NCBI GenBank assembly: GCA_907163375.1
Contig: CAJQUW010006278.1
Coordinates: forward strand, 1 to 64,000
Source: Prostheceraeus crozeri
Lineage: Eukaryota; Platyhelminthes; Polycladida; Euryleptidae
Direction: 5' to 3'
DNA length: 64,000 nucleotides
Within the stretch, counting starts at the first letter, position 1, and each line of letters opens with the position of its first letter. The position numbers and the translations under genes are program-made. Of the stretch, positions 33,611 through 45,119 are shown in pieces. The notes under the pieces were generated by a model. The model ran no database searches. It saw nothing but the letters and a program-made list of their open reading frames with translations, and was not told the origin of the DNA.

Positions 33611-35990
33611 CTGCTTTATGGCTAAAAACGAACGTGCATCGGGCTTACCGCTTAGGTCTACCATATGTGTCACTTTTAGAATTGACGAAGGCCACGGACT
33701 GTATTTGTCTTTAATAGTAGCTTTAATTGATTTTACACAATTATGTATAATAGGCCTACTATATGGCTATATTTTGCACCGACAGACTGCCTTCACATAA
33801 GAGCTTATAGGGGCCTACGTGTATACCTGATATGTATGAACGAGCTACAAACACACTTGGTATCAACACTATGCGACAAGCCGAACATTTTCTTTCAAAG
33901 ACTGCGAAGATCTTACATTTTCTGACAAGAAAATGCAAGATCATTGTTTGACAAGAAAATCTAAGATCTTGCTAAGATCTTACATTTTCTGGAAGCATCT
34001 TTCTGAAACCTAAGATTCTGACATCATCTTTGGAATAATTTTCCATGTTTTCCTTTTTAATTATAAAGATTAACACTTGCTAAAAAATCATCGTGCCTTC
34101 GTGGAGGTTTCATGCCGAAAATGTGACAAAAATACAACAAATAGCAGTCTTGTTTAAAATTTTCTAACCTGGGTTTATCCCTCAATTCACTTTCCGTTTC
34201 GTTGATTTTGCATTCATAAAGAAGTTCCTCCGTTTCATTGCTTTTCATTCGTGATAAAGAAAGTTCTCCGTTTCCTTCTTGACTTTGCGTACATCGAAAG
34301 AGAGTTGTCTACTTCTTTGAGCTCGTTCCGCCACTAAGAAGGTTCTCAACTTCGCTGACTCAACTAACGTCCTAAAGAGAGTAAGTACAAGACAGGAATT
34401 GTATCTATTGTTAACGTAGAATTGCCGCTTGCAAATGAACCACAATGATCTTGATTAAGTGAAATACTTTGTCACTTTGAGGATTTCATTCATGTGAAAT
34501 CATAGAATAAGTAGATTGAGGAAGATCTGTGGATGCATGCAGATCCAGAGCATTTTCTAGTAAAATATCCATTTCTTGAACATAAAGGCGAATCTTGCGT
34601 GTGTATCAATAGGTCATACATGTTTGTAAAAAAGATTGAGAAGAATACTTAATAATGAAACATTTCATCCAAAATAATGAGTTGGTTTTAATCAAATGAT
34701 ACATGACAACAAATAAATAAAAGATTTGAAATATTGTGTAAGTTAAGAGGTAACAGGAGAACATTGGAAAATTCCCAGTTGAATGACGTTTGTCTTACCA
34801 ATTTTGATGCAATTTTTCGGCTGATAGTGAAAAATTTGGAAAGGGAAGCTCTGAAGTATCTGTTTATGTCATGAAGTCAAAAGAGTGTGTGTGGAATGAT
34901 GTAGACTACAGATGTAACACACAAACTAGTAAAGAAATATTCGAGCACTGATTGATCTATTGAGCTTAGGTAATGCAGAAATATTGGCTATTCAAAGTAT
35001 CTTAGAACAAGCCTATGCATTCTAGGGTCGATGAACTTCATCGTTGAATCGATGTATAAGTTACGAAAAAAATCAGGGTGCTGCAATGTCATCTGAATTG
35101 ATCTAATTTCTGATGTTATATAAACAACTGGAATATCTTATATTTTTATAGATGCTTGACTTGTGTTTTGATCAGTCAGCATGTCGTCTCTCATTTTGAT
35201 GTGCTTTGAAAATCCTTCCTATTGATACATCGTAATGTGTAGGTCATGTCGACGAGTATAGGGCACTAATGCAATTATCAGCCATATCAATAGTCTGGAT
35301 AGCATTGTTGACAAGACTGGATGGTGGCTATTGACATTTCCAAATAAATTTCCAATGTTTTCTAAAAGTTGAGCATGTTTTGAACAGCACGCCGTTTTCT
35401 CCGTCAGGATGTAAAGTTTGAATTGGCGTGAGACCGACAATAAGAAGTTGCTCAACTCTCACACAGCAAAAAAATTGAGCTGAAGGTGTCCTGCAGTTGA
35501 TCTAATTGCATCGGTATTGGTTCGATGATATGATATCTAAAGTGTTTCGCCTATTTTAACTCCGAAAAATAATTGCAAATAGTTAAGCTGCAGTTGGACC
35601 TGTGTTCATTTTACTTTATTGAAATGTAGACATATAGAGCACATTAAGATCTCAATCTCAGCGACCAAGCTAGGGCTAACGTATTTGTCTCCAATTTGTT
35701 TAATCCCGAATATCGCCGGTCGCCTAAGGCAAATTTTATTTCTATAGTTGGTCTACACTTTGTTAGAGGAGTCTGACCTGGCAACTCCTCTGAGCTCCTC
35801 TGAATACTGTACTGATAGTTGTGTCACAACTGTTTTGACAGAATGATCGTGCCAAATAAAAGCGTGTGGGAGTTGATTAGGCCTATTGTTCTATTCGACA
35901 TATTTGTGTCAGGATTATATGACGACTGGTCTTCGAACAAGTGCAGCAGCAATTATAAATTGCGAAAACCTTCAACGGAACCCAGGTATT
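33611..35990. other. Left non-coding arm of the 10.8 kb element
   Basis: Contains subterminal copies of the AAGATCTTACATTTTCTG word (33907-33990) and TTTCCGTTTC-like words at 34,185-34,290. Short open frames on either strand are not recognised. Confidence 0.45.
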
Positions 35991-35999
35991 ATTCTTAGC

Positions 36000-36330
36000 A
36001 AACTATCTAACAAAAGAATTGTTATTCCGACGCAACTTTGCGTGAAAACAATCTTACAATAGGGAATATATACGTTGAATATCAATGATGTTGACATCGA
36101 AAAGATAGATGTCAGATTGATTGATATCGGCATGGAACTTGTGAATGTGTTCAGAAAGCGTGTTATAACTGTCGTTTTTCTTAATGCAGTTTCGATATTC
36201 CTTGAATCGGATCTTAAAAGGACGATTGGTCGAACCAATATAGTTCATTTTGCATGTCTTGCAGACAAAGTCGTGCTACAATTATTGATATCAACCATTT
36301 TACAAACGTCACAATTACAATTCACCCGAC
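36000..36330 (-). pseudogene. Penelope-like GIY-YIG fragment nested in the 10.8 kb element
   Basis: The minus strand encodes a Cys-rich stretch (RRVNCNCDVCK) followed by MNYIGSTNRPFKIRFKEYRN and NTLSEHIHKFHADINQSDIY, the GIY-YIG endonuclease end of a Penelope-like element. It resembles the copy at 14640-15107 in layout but is clearly diverged and broken. No reverse transcriptase accompanies it. It lies in the left non-coding arm of the TNP2-type transposon, so one inserted into or was captured by the other. Confidence 0.7.
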
Positions 36331-36805
36331 GCATTATTTTTGAAACAATCCTTTATATTTTTTTGATAGACGAATAGAGTTAGGAGACAACGAATATTTT
36401 GCTTTTGATTTATGAAAATGAAAACCTCCCTATGTCATTATGAATTATTTAGCAAATAGCCACTTACACGTCTTTTTGCGTCGGAATAAACCTAGCATGA
36501 CACGCCAATTGTCCTTCCTAAAAGCAGTATTCTGCGCACCGCTAAATTGTATTTTTTTCATTTTCTTGCCTTGATGCTCGGCGCGCACTGAGTCTTGTTT
36601 CTTTTAAGATTTCATGAAACAGGTGCGCTGGATATATTTATTGCAGGGTGTGTTGATTCGCATTTGTTTTCACTGTCTTTGCGGCAGTGACAGTGCCTCA
36701 GTCAGCCATCATTGATTAATCATTTAAAGTTAAATATAAGACCAATGCCATTATTTGAGACCTACTTTTTCTTTAATAATTACCGTGATCTCTTCATACC
36801 ACACA

Positions 36806-36912
36806 TTGATTCATGAAAATTCGGATCACCCTTTAGCATGAGCTGAAATCCAAACTGCTGTAACTTATTGAATATTGCACACGATTCTTTAAATTTCGGA
36901 ATCTACATCAAT
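36806..36912 (+). repeat. Diverged Tc1-type terminal sequence, solo
   Basis: TTCATGAAAATTCGGATCAC, followed by CCTTTAGCATGAGCTGAAAT and further to about 36,910, aligns over roughly 100 bp with the left end and leader of the Tc1 element at 24183 (TTCATAAAAAATGGATCACC...). No matching right end or transposase follows, so it is a relic end or a short internally deleted derivative. Confidence 0.55.
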
Positions 36913-37048
36913 ATCGACATTAATTAACTCTATGTTCGACAATGCAACGTGTCATTGGAGTAATAACTAGGCATTCGAACGATGTCAGTATAAGCTGTAG
37001 ACTCATTAGAGTGGCATTGAAGCTCACTTTTGCTGATGTGTTTTACAG

Positions 37049-39575
37049 ATGTCTTACAAACGAAGAAGATATGTTTCTTCTAAACACAACTTTTTCAAAA
37101 GTCGTCGTGTCTGGTCACATGTCCCAGAAATGGTTGATTGCACGCATAACTTGGGTGATCAAAATTGTGACACATCAAATATGGACGAATCAGAAATCAC
37201 AGTAGAGAAATCTTCAATCGCCAAAAATGATCCTACATCTGTTGGTAGCAATGCCATGTCAAGTGATGCAAATGAGTGTGTTTCATCCAATTCCAGCTCT
37301 GATCATTCAGATAGCGATGATTCGGATAGAAGCTTCTTATATGATGACAATTGTGATAATGAATATTTAGAATGTTCTAACTTGGTCGGTAATGGAGATG
37401 TCGAGGAAACAGCGGCTCTGTACTACAACCTAGCCAGCAACGATATCTCACAAAGAAGTTATGATAAACTGGCAGCTGTTATGAAGGTACGGATAAGTTA
37501 TTAATCCTCATTTGACATGAACTGTTTGTTTGGCTTAGCGGTTGAATGGATTGGATGTAACTGGTGGCAGTTGGCGCGACCCAAGTTTTCAAATTCAGCT
37601 GATATTACTCTACCATCTGTAACGAAGCTCATTCCTTTTCAGGCTGTCAAAAATGTGGACTTGCCTACCTCACGAAGTTTATTCAGTCGCATGATGCAAA
37701 CAATTTCCACTTCAAATTACATATCGTCCGAATTTATATGTTCGGCATGTGGTTTATCTGATGACATAAAATGCAGCTGTGGAGGGAAATGTTCATCTTT
37801 GTTCCATATTGATTTGAGAAAGCAAATGGAATACATCATCCAATATTCATTCGAGAAAATAATTGCCTATAATGACATCCTAGTGGCTAAGAGGAACACC
37901 GACGTTCTTTCATCAGTGCTGACAGATGAAGAAAGACGCGCTCAACTAAGCGGTGACACCCTGAACATCTACATTATGTTGTCCACGGATGGTGCATCGT
38001 TGCTGCGTACTTCGAAACATACATTGTGGCCGTTGCATGCTATTATTTTGAATTTTTCTCCGTTTAATCGACAAAAGATGGATAATATGATACTTCTGTC
38101 ACTATGGGAGGGACCTACCAAACCAAAATGGGATTTTTTCTTGCGCCAAGCTGTTCGGCAATTAAAATATGAATCCTCATTTACAGTTAGATACAATTGC
38201 AAGGACATAAGAGTGATTGTTCATACACTGGCTTCCATTTCAGATTTGCCAGCAACAGCTGGGCTTTTGAACATTGTTCAGTATAATGGAGCGTATGGAT
38301 GTACTAAATGCAAAGTGAAGGGTGAAGTGACTCGTGTTGATGGAGGCTTTGCGAGAACTTATCCCCTTGAAATCGGAGATGGAATGGAAGACAACGAATA
38401 TGCTTATTATTCGTCACTAGCGAAGTTCCGGGAACTCGATATTCGGCATAAAAGGCAGTACTCCTGTAGCAGACATAATTTCTCTGCCGTCAAATATCAT
38501 TATAGATCCAATGCACTGCATTTATGAAGGCATTTTTAAGATGATATTGAATGCTTTTTTTAATTCTAGGTATCACACTGAACGATTTTACATTGGATGA
38601 CGGCATACTATAAGCTACGTAGAAAAGTGCATTGAAAATGTGAAAGTTCCTCATTGGTGTTCTCGCTTCCGAAGGATACGTGATATGAGTGTATGGAAAG
38701 CTCATGAATTCCGTAATTTTTTTGTATATATATGCTTCCCAATTATTTGCAGTTTTCAGCGAAATGAAGAAATAAGGGAGTGTATTTTCTGTTTGATATT
38801 ATTTGTTAAAGTTCTTAACAAATCTCCATTATCTGCTGACATTCTGATCGCTGCACGCACCTTCTTAGATCGATTTAGTTTTCTGTTTAAAAAAGTTTTT
38901 CCTCCTAAGTTGATGACTCTCAACGTTCATTTATTGTATCACATACTTGAGGACGCATCACGTTTTGGACCATTGCATGTTGCGTCAATGTTTGCTTTTG
39001 AACGCAATATCAAGTCTCTTAAGTCTTTGTTTCATGGAAGTAAGTATCACGGAAAGCAAATAGTCGAGAAGTCCTTTTTGCGGAAGGCTAATCTCTCTAT
39101 AGTCAGCAAATCTAATTTCAAAAGCAGTGTTCCATCATTTTTCAACGATCACAGTGCTGTAGAAGCACTGTTAATAGATAAAGATCGATGCAAAATTCGT
39201 GGGTTGGTGTACCACAGCATACATTATCCTCGGAAACAAAATTCTTGCAGTTACATTTGTAAATTTCATGAATCAGAAAGAGCTGTCAAATATGGGATCA
39301 TTCAAAGATTTTATCCTAGTGAAGGTCAGACTGTGGCCGACATTGAAACTTTTGAAGTTGTTCAACAATTTCATCAGGAAATGACTTTTGATAGTCCAAT
39401 AATTTCGTTATTTGATTTGTTTGATGACATTGTAATAATTTCTTCACAAACATCGTTGTCCAGGCACGTTCATGTTTTAAACATATCATGTTTATGCATA
39501 CAAATTTCAGTTAACTTAGACAGCGCTGATGTTGAAGTTTTGATTCCAGTAATACATTTCAGCGATTATGCCTAA
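37049..39575 (+). pseudogene. TNP2-type transposase (EnSpm/CACTA-like), two coding exons, lightly broken
   Basis: Exon 1 (37049-37486) starts with ATG directly after a TTTTACAG acceptor and encodes a basic then serine/aspartate-rich N-terminus. The intron at 37487-37642 is GT-AG and phase 0. Exon 2 begins AVKNVDLPTSRSLF and holds a zinc-like CSACGLSDDIKCSCGGKC. The TNP2 core follows: LNIYIMLSTDGASLLRTSKH, LWPLHAIILNFSPFNRQ, DLPATAGLLNIVQYNGAYGC with TKCK and, after a frame change, IIDPMHCIYEGIFKMILNAF. The usual C-terminal block is WKAHEFRNFFVYICFP, then LNVHLLYHILEDASRFGPLH and FAFERNIKSLKSLFHGSKYH. STDGA, the paired cysteines of GCTKCK and DPMHC correspond to conserved tnp2 motifs. Lesions: a one-base loss near 38,490 and an in-frame TGA near 38,594. 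The gene lies 676 bp upstream of the accessory gene on the same strand. Confidence 0.85.
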
Positions 39576-40250
39576 TAAATGTCACGTGGGTACCACCATT
39601 TGTACAAGCAGTGTTTTTTTTCAGTATGTTTTATTGGCATGGTTTACTGCTTATATTTTGAAAAGGTCCTAAAGGGTATCTGTAAGTAATTGTTAAGTCA
39701 TAGAAAGCGTTGTTCAATAGAAGACGCTTGAATTAATTAATTGCAATCTAATTTCTGAAGATGAAAGTTATCCTTGTTTTGATGATTCGACGCCTCAGAA
39801 GTTGGACAAGTTTTCACTTTAGTTTTTTGACAATATATCCGCAGTTATTCACAATTGATCAACTTTAGCAATCATCATCATAAATCGCTTTTTCTAACCT
39901 ACGTGTATACTATTATTTTGCTTGACTTTCCTGATGTTTTGACAACAATATGTGCAAGTAAAATGAGAATTCATAAAATTGATCCACTGAACATCCTCAA
40001 GTCTCTGAGATTATGGAAAGGGTCAAGTTCCGATTTTGAAACTTAAAGGAAGTTTGTCATTGGTATTAACAAACGAATCTCATGGTAGAATAGATTTTGT
40101 AATTTCCACAAGCTATCTGCATTACCGCACATCTTTGTATTTTGTGCTATATACTGATCTATACTACTCTTTCCAACTTTCTGTTGGAATGTGCCTTAGT
40201 CCCTATGTCAGGTTCATTTTTAAATTATCTAATTCAAATGAATTTTTCAG
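39576..40250. other. Spacer between transposase and accessory gene
   Basis: AT-rich spacer inside the transposon. It ends in a pyrimidine-rich AATTTTTCAG acceptor-like site directly before the accessory ATG. It presumably holds the terminator of the transposase and the promoter or non-coding first exon of the accessory gene. Confidence 0.4.
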
Positions 40251-43200
40251 AATGTCGACGCCCCCAGCAAAACGTCCGAGGAAGCAAAAGCCCCAATCAT
40301 TCCCTGGTCTTCCTGGTCAAGCAGACTATTTCCTTTTTTACTATTTGAAAACAAAGACTTACAGTGAGCCAATTTATATTGGCAGTAGCTTCATTGACAT
40401 GCCAATGGAAGACAGACTCGCATTGAATGAGGTGAGTGTGAGGCTGTGAGCATATGTGTGTGTGTGAAAGAGAGAGAGAGAGAGAGAGAGAGCGATTCCG
40501 GTAATTCATTCTTTCGCTATTTTCTGCTTTCAGAGGGATTGTGTCACACTAAAGAGTGGTGGAGAAAAATGATCTGCCATGGTTATCGGTCGAGGGCACA
40601 TAGATGAGATGGTCGAACTTTCCAATAGGCTCGAAGACGTGATAGATGAAGGAGTGTCGACAGACAGCCTGGTGGACGAGCTGAAAGAGCCGGAAAATGC
40701 ACCTATTGGTAAAGTAAGTAAGATCATTCACCAAACCGCGTCCATTCATAGTTTATTAAGAACTCAATGGTATTTTAAGCCGCATAACCGCAAGGTCTTA
40801 GTTGTGATTGTTTACTTATTTATCAACGTCAGCACTTTTTTTCATACATCATCAATTTTGCTTTGTTATATCAGAAGCATTTCTCAAACGTAAAATTCAT
40901 TAAAACTATTTTGCAGTCAAAGAAACAAGAACAGATTCGGAACATAGAGGTTGTCCGCACGTCTTCTCTACTAAGGACACCACGTCAGACGCCCGTATCT
41001 CCCTCTTTGAGATGGCCAGATGAGACAGACGGTGCTACGACTTGTGCAAGATCACCGCTGCAGGAAGTCTGCTGCGACACAGCATCTTTGCCTTCCCAAC
41101 CCACAACCAATGCGACGAAAATTAAAAGATCTCCTTTATTGATGCAATTGGTCGAGATCAATAAATCTATCTTATCAGAACTGAGGATTATCAAGGAAAC
41201 GAATCGTAAGTTCTGCCATTCTCAAATGCTTGGTTTTAATGCTGGTTTTATTTCTTCAATGTCGATGGAATCACAAAAAAATCAAATCAGTGGTATAATT
41301 GTTGTCAAACGTATATTTGAAACGCTCAGCTTGATGAACAACATATGCAGCCGACATTTTCATTGCATGATAGATATTATTAACTAACATTGAGAGCCAA
41401 AAGCTTACTAGCTACTGCTATCTTCCGGAAAAGTATGGTAGCATTACTGTAAACCTACCTTACTTATTAAGACCGACAGGGAAACTTCCAAAATAACTAA
41501 GTTCTTTGTATTTTGAAAAGTTACTTGCACGCATGTGTACATTGATTGCAGTGAAAATGCTAACTTTGATGGAGGAAAAAAACAAACCGACCAAGGTTAA
41601 GCACAAGTCATACGTAAGTTCAATTTTCGCCCTGCATGAGCATGACTATACTTTTGATCGCCATCATTATGTTTCTTGCTGTTTTTCTGCAATTGCATGG
41701 GTGTGTTCATCTTTGAATTTTTCTGAATTTTGGCGCCGGATAATTTGTATTGGAAAGGGAGTCCTCTCGTCTGGTCGTCTATAGATCATGACTTCCCATC
41801 AGCACTGGTCGAAACGATATCTGTTTGTTAAATTGATGATATTCCATTGTCATTATTCTATGATTTCGAAGGAGAGAAAAATAGAGGATCAAACAGGGAA
41901 GCATATTTTTTCTGATGAATTAGAGCATGCATGACACTGTGCTTAGATTTTCATCAATTTGTGAAAATATGCTACTGTACAAGTATTTTGACAAAATAAC
42001 TGAATTTCAGATCATCAAAAACTATAATAATGAGGATGTGGATATTGCGAAGCTGTATGCTGCAGATGAACGGCAGATGGCCTGGATAATTTTGAATATG
42101 TTGATGAAGGACGTGCGCGGGAAAATTATGGAGCCGCAGAAAAAAACTGTTGAGTCTCGAGTGATTCCATCAGAGATCGTCAGTCAGCTAAAACGTAAGT
42201 ACAGTTGTAAAATATATTAAATCTGAATGTTACTAATCGTCAAAATAAAGCGTAGGCAATTCATAACCATTGCGAATAGCCGGCGTATATCTCAATATTG
42301 CACATTGATCTCAATCAAAATGATTCGGCTTTGAACATTAGAGCCTCATTTGCTGGTCAAAAAATTGAATTGTTAATGCTTCTAGTTTTGGTGTTTGGTG
42401 ATTTCTCAGCTTTTTTTCTTAGGCCTACGCGTGTCATGTCTACATATAATGCGCAAAATCCACAATCATGCTCTTATTGATTACAATGATGAATATAATT
42501 TTGTGAGTCATAGCATTAATGCTCTTACGAATGCTCTTCTATCATAAATAATGTTACTAATCTTAGAATTCTGAAAGTCCATGAACATTTTACTGTCAGA
42601 AACTAACATGTATTTTTCATATCAAACATATGCTATCATTTTTGCCAATAAAAATCTCAAGCTGTGAATTTGTTATTTGATTTCGATTATTCATGAACTG
42701 AAGCTATAGATCTGACACATAAAATCTAGTAAAGTTGAACAGTAGAGTAATGAATAAAGGTAATTCAATGTGCCCCACAAATGGTGCACATTGAGCCACT
42801 TTGGTAAACATTTTAAAATTAAAATTGTGAGGAGATGAAATATCAGAGAAACAGCTCAGATTATAACTTAGCATGCTCTAAACTTCTCATCCGAGTTTTA
42901 TTGTGGCCCATTTGATTTAGAATATTAAAACCGTTGAGAAAAGTTCAAAAACATGCTCAATTTGCCCCACCCTCCCTTTATGTCACTTGCATGTTGCGCA
43001 GCAGAAAAAGCTAAGTCACAGTGAAATGCAGATTTTCTTTAAATGTTTGGTAGTCTTCTTAGTATTCAATGATCTATTTAATTATTAACCGACTCGCATT
43101 AAAGCTGGATATGACTGAGATTTATTCAAGATTTTGATTATTATTCTGACTGATAAAAACTTCGTTATTCAATGATTGAACAAATTTAGCATTGAAAGGG

Positions 43201-43407
43201 AATTCGCAGGCCGTCATTATCATTGAAGATGCACTAAGAAAACATGAAATGATTGCAGATCAGCGGCTCAAAAGAATATTCTTTTTAATTTCAGATCAAG
43301 TGGACAACATGTTCGGAGAATATGATTGGGACGTTATCAGACGTTCCATAAACCAAAGAATTCGTGATTTGGAGAAATGGTCTTGGAAGATTGGAAAGTT
43401 TTGCTAA
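40251..43407 (+). pseudogene. Six-exon accessory gene of the TNP2-type transposon, one in-frame stop
   Basis: Predicted exons are 40251-40431 (ATG at 40252), 40534-40713, 40917-41205, 41552-41613, 42011-42194 and 43190-43407. Every intron is GT-AG with good consensus (donors GTGAGT, GTAAGT, GTAAGT, GTAAGT, GTAAGT). Phases 0,0,1,0,1 fit throughout and give 370 codons. The only break is TGA at 40570-40572, where a Trp would suit the context GGEK-SAMVIG. Exon 1 is basic (PAKRPRKQKP) and reads into ADYFLFYYLKTKTYSEPIY; with exon 2 (VTLKSGGEK, AMVIGRGHIDEM) this resembles a Tudor/SH3-like barrel module. Exon 3 is Ser/Thr/Pro-rich with a coiled-coil-like end (LLMQLVEINKSILSELRIIK). The C-terminus is helical, ending RSINQRIRDLEKWSWKIGKF. 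I do not recognise the family. By position it is the second, TnpA-like gene of the element. Confidence 0.65.
40463..40492. repeat. GT/GA microsatellite in intron 1
   Basis: A short GT run passes into about twelve GA repeats within the first intron of the accessory gene, between the donor at 40432 and the acceptor at 40533. Confidence 0.9.
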
Positions 43408-44325
43408 CTGATAGTGTTTTTGAACTTTTTAACTTTACACTCTTTTGCCTTCTTTTTAAACTGGAATAAAACAAGCACTTCAAAAAAGTTTGTCCATTTT
43501 TTCTTCGAATCAGTCGTTATGGAGTAATTGTCTCGGTTGTTCAACGGATATACTGGTTATCTCATATTACGGGACATGTAGCTTAATTAGGCCAACATTA
43601 AAATGCTCAAGGATGAGCGATAATCAATTGAGAGCGAAAAATCTAAAGATTCTAAGATTCTGTCAGAATCCCATTTAAGCATAAGAATCTGACAGAATCT
43701 TACAAAGATCCTACATTTTCTGTCAGATTCTGATCAGATCTTGCTGTATCTTCCACGATCTTACAAAGATTCTGACAGAATCTTTCAAAGATATTCAAAG
43801 ATTAAGTAAGAATTGACGCATAGTGAATCAAGCCTATATCGGATAATGCGGTATTAATAAACAGCTCGCCACACGGGCTTTTTTTGAAACCATTGTTCCT
43901 GCGCAGTGTAACACTGTTACAGCGTCATGCTATTACCCGTTTCAATCAATGCCTCATACGCACACGCAAAGCACGAGCACAAGAAGGCCTACGAATTAAG
44001 CAATTATTTTTACCAACTAGGGAAGTTAAAGCCATAGAGTGGGTCTAAAGCTGACTGTGTCAATTTGTGTGAATCACACTATTCATAGAGTTCTCAATGC
44101 TCGAATTCGAGAGAGGCAAGGTCAGACTGAAGACACAGCAAGATGAACTGCTCAGTGCAACCTGAAAATATTTGTAGCGCACTGACTGATGTAAACGATT
44201 ACATGTATATTTGTTGGGAGAGGGCTTATTGGGATCTATTGGGATTTATTGGGATTGGGGTGGATTTTTGGTAGCCCAATCCCAACCCAATCTCAATAGC
44301 TATTGTGATCCCAATTCGGATCCCA
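43408..44325. repeat. Right subterminal repeat region of the 10.8 kb element
   Basis: Holds clustered GATTCTGTCAGAATC-type words at 43,650-43,800, including AGATCCTACATTTTCTG shared with the left arm. Repeated TATTGGGAT words follow at 44,227-44,255 and CCCAATCCCAA words at 44,275-44,330. Such arrays are expected binding sites for the transposon's own proteins. Confidence 0.65.
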
Positions 44326-44343
44326 ATCCCAACGGCAAGCCTG
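44326..44343 (-). repeat. Right terminal inverted repeat of the 10.8 kb element
   Basis: ATCCCAACGGCAAGCCTG, the exact reverse complement of 33568-33585. Confidence 0.8.
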
Positions 44344-45116
44344 CAATTTCCCTATGACCCTGCAGCGGAGTACTGATTGTGAATACTACAATCCGTTTCA
44401 TCGTTGCATAACACGAAAAGCTCTTTCATCTGTTACATATTCTCATAGAGTTTATGCGTGAGTTCATAGTTGATTGATTATTAAATATATTCTCTAGACC
44501 AGTCGAGACACTATGTTTAGGCAACAGTATGGCTTGCTTAATTAAATGAAGTAATTAGTGATTGGAAGTTTGCTGCTTCATAGCTGATTATTTTATGTCG
44601 GCAGTCCTCATTCGTCGGTCCTCCTGAGTACTGCCATCATTGATTACATTGTAAAAATCTTGTCGATCCCCGTATCGGACGCAAGCGTCAACAACTACAG
44701 CTATTGTCATTGTTTGTGAAGAATTGCTATTGCTTGTGAAGTGGTGCATGGCAGATAGGCGGGCAGGCGGCCCCGTCTGCAGATCGGAGATTCGAAATCT
44801 TCTTTGACCTCAACCGAGGGAAATGATGAGTCACCAAATGACTGAGTGTAGGAATAAGATAACTTTGAAGTTTGCCATCCAACGGATGAGCCGATCTTGA
44901 TAAAAATTACATATTCTTGGAGCTGATGACACCAACATTCTTTTAAACCCAAACTCGAAAACGCCAGTCTTAATGCGATGGAAGTTATTGTTGTCTGTAT
45001 TTGACCGCTATAAGCATTGTTACCGCGACAGTAGGCGCAAAATCTGATAAAGGTGCTAATTGAGGGAAACTGCACCAAATGTTGTCGAAATTCGAAAAGA
45101 TATATCATATGAAAGC
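44344..45116. other. Intergenic, no recognised gene
   Basis: No coding segment recognised. A minus-strand open frame from 45177 down to 44707 begins inside the next MITE and has no family match. Confidence 0.35.
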
Positions 45117-45119
45117 TTA

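Larger units (their letters stand above)
33568..44343 (+). mobile_element. 10.8 kb TNP2-type (EnSpm/CACTA-like) DNA transposon with accessory gene
   Basis: The ends are an 18-bp perfect inverted repeat, CAGGCTTGCCGTTGGGAT at 33568-33585 and its complement at 44326-44343. Just inside both ends is an AGCCCAATCCCAA block (33593 and 44273). At the right end the word ATTGGGAT or its complement recurs at least six times within 120 bp. A second shared subterminal word, GATCTTACATTTTCTG-like, lies at 33907-33990 and 43688-43720. Between them, on the plus strand, lie a TNP2-type transposase gene and a multi-exon accessory gene. Dense subterminal repeats plus a TNP2 transposase are hallmarks of EnSpm/CACTA elements, although these termini start CAGG rather than CACTA. 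No clear target duplication was found. Older fragments are nested at 36.0-36.9 kb. Confidence 0.75.

Noticed and set aside
40530-40749. Overlapping minus-strand frames
   Set aside because: They are antisense to exon 2 of the accessory gene.
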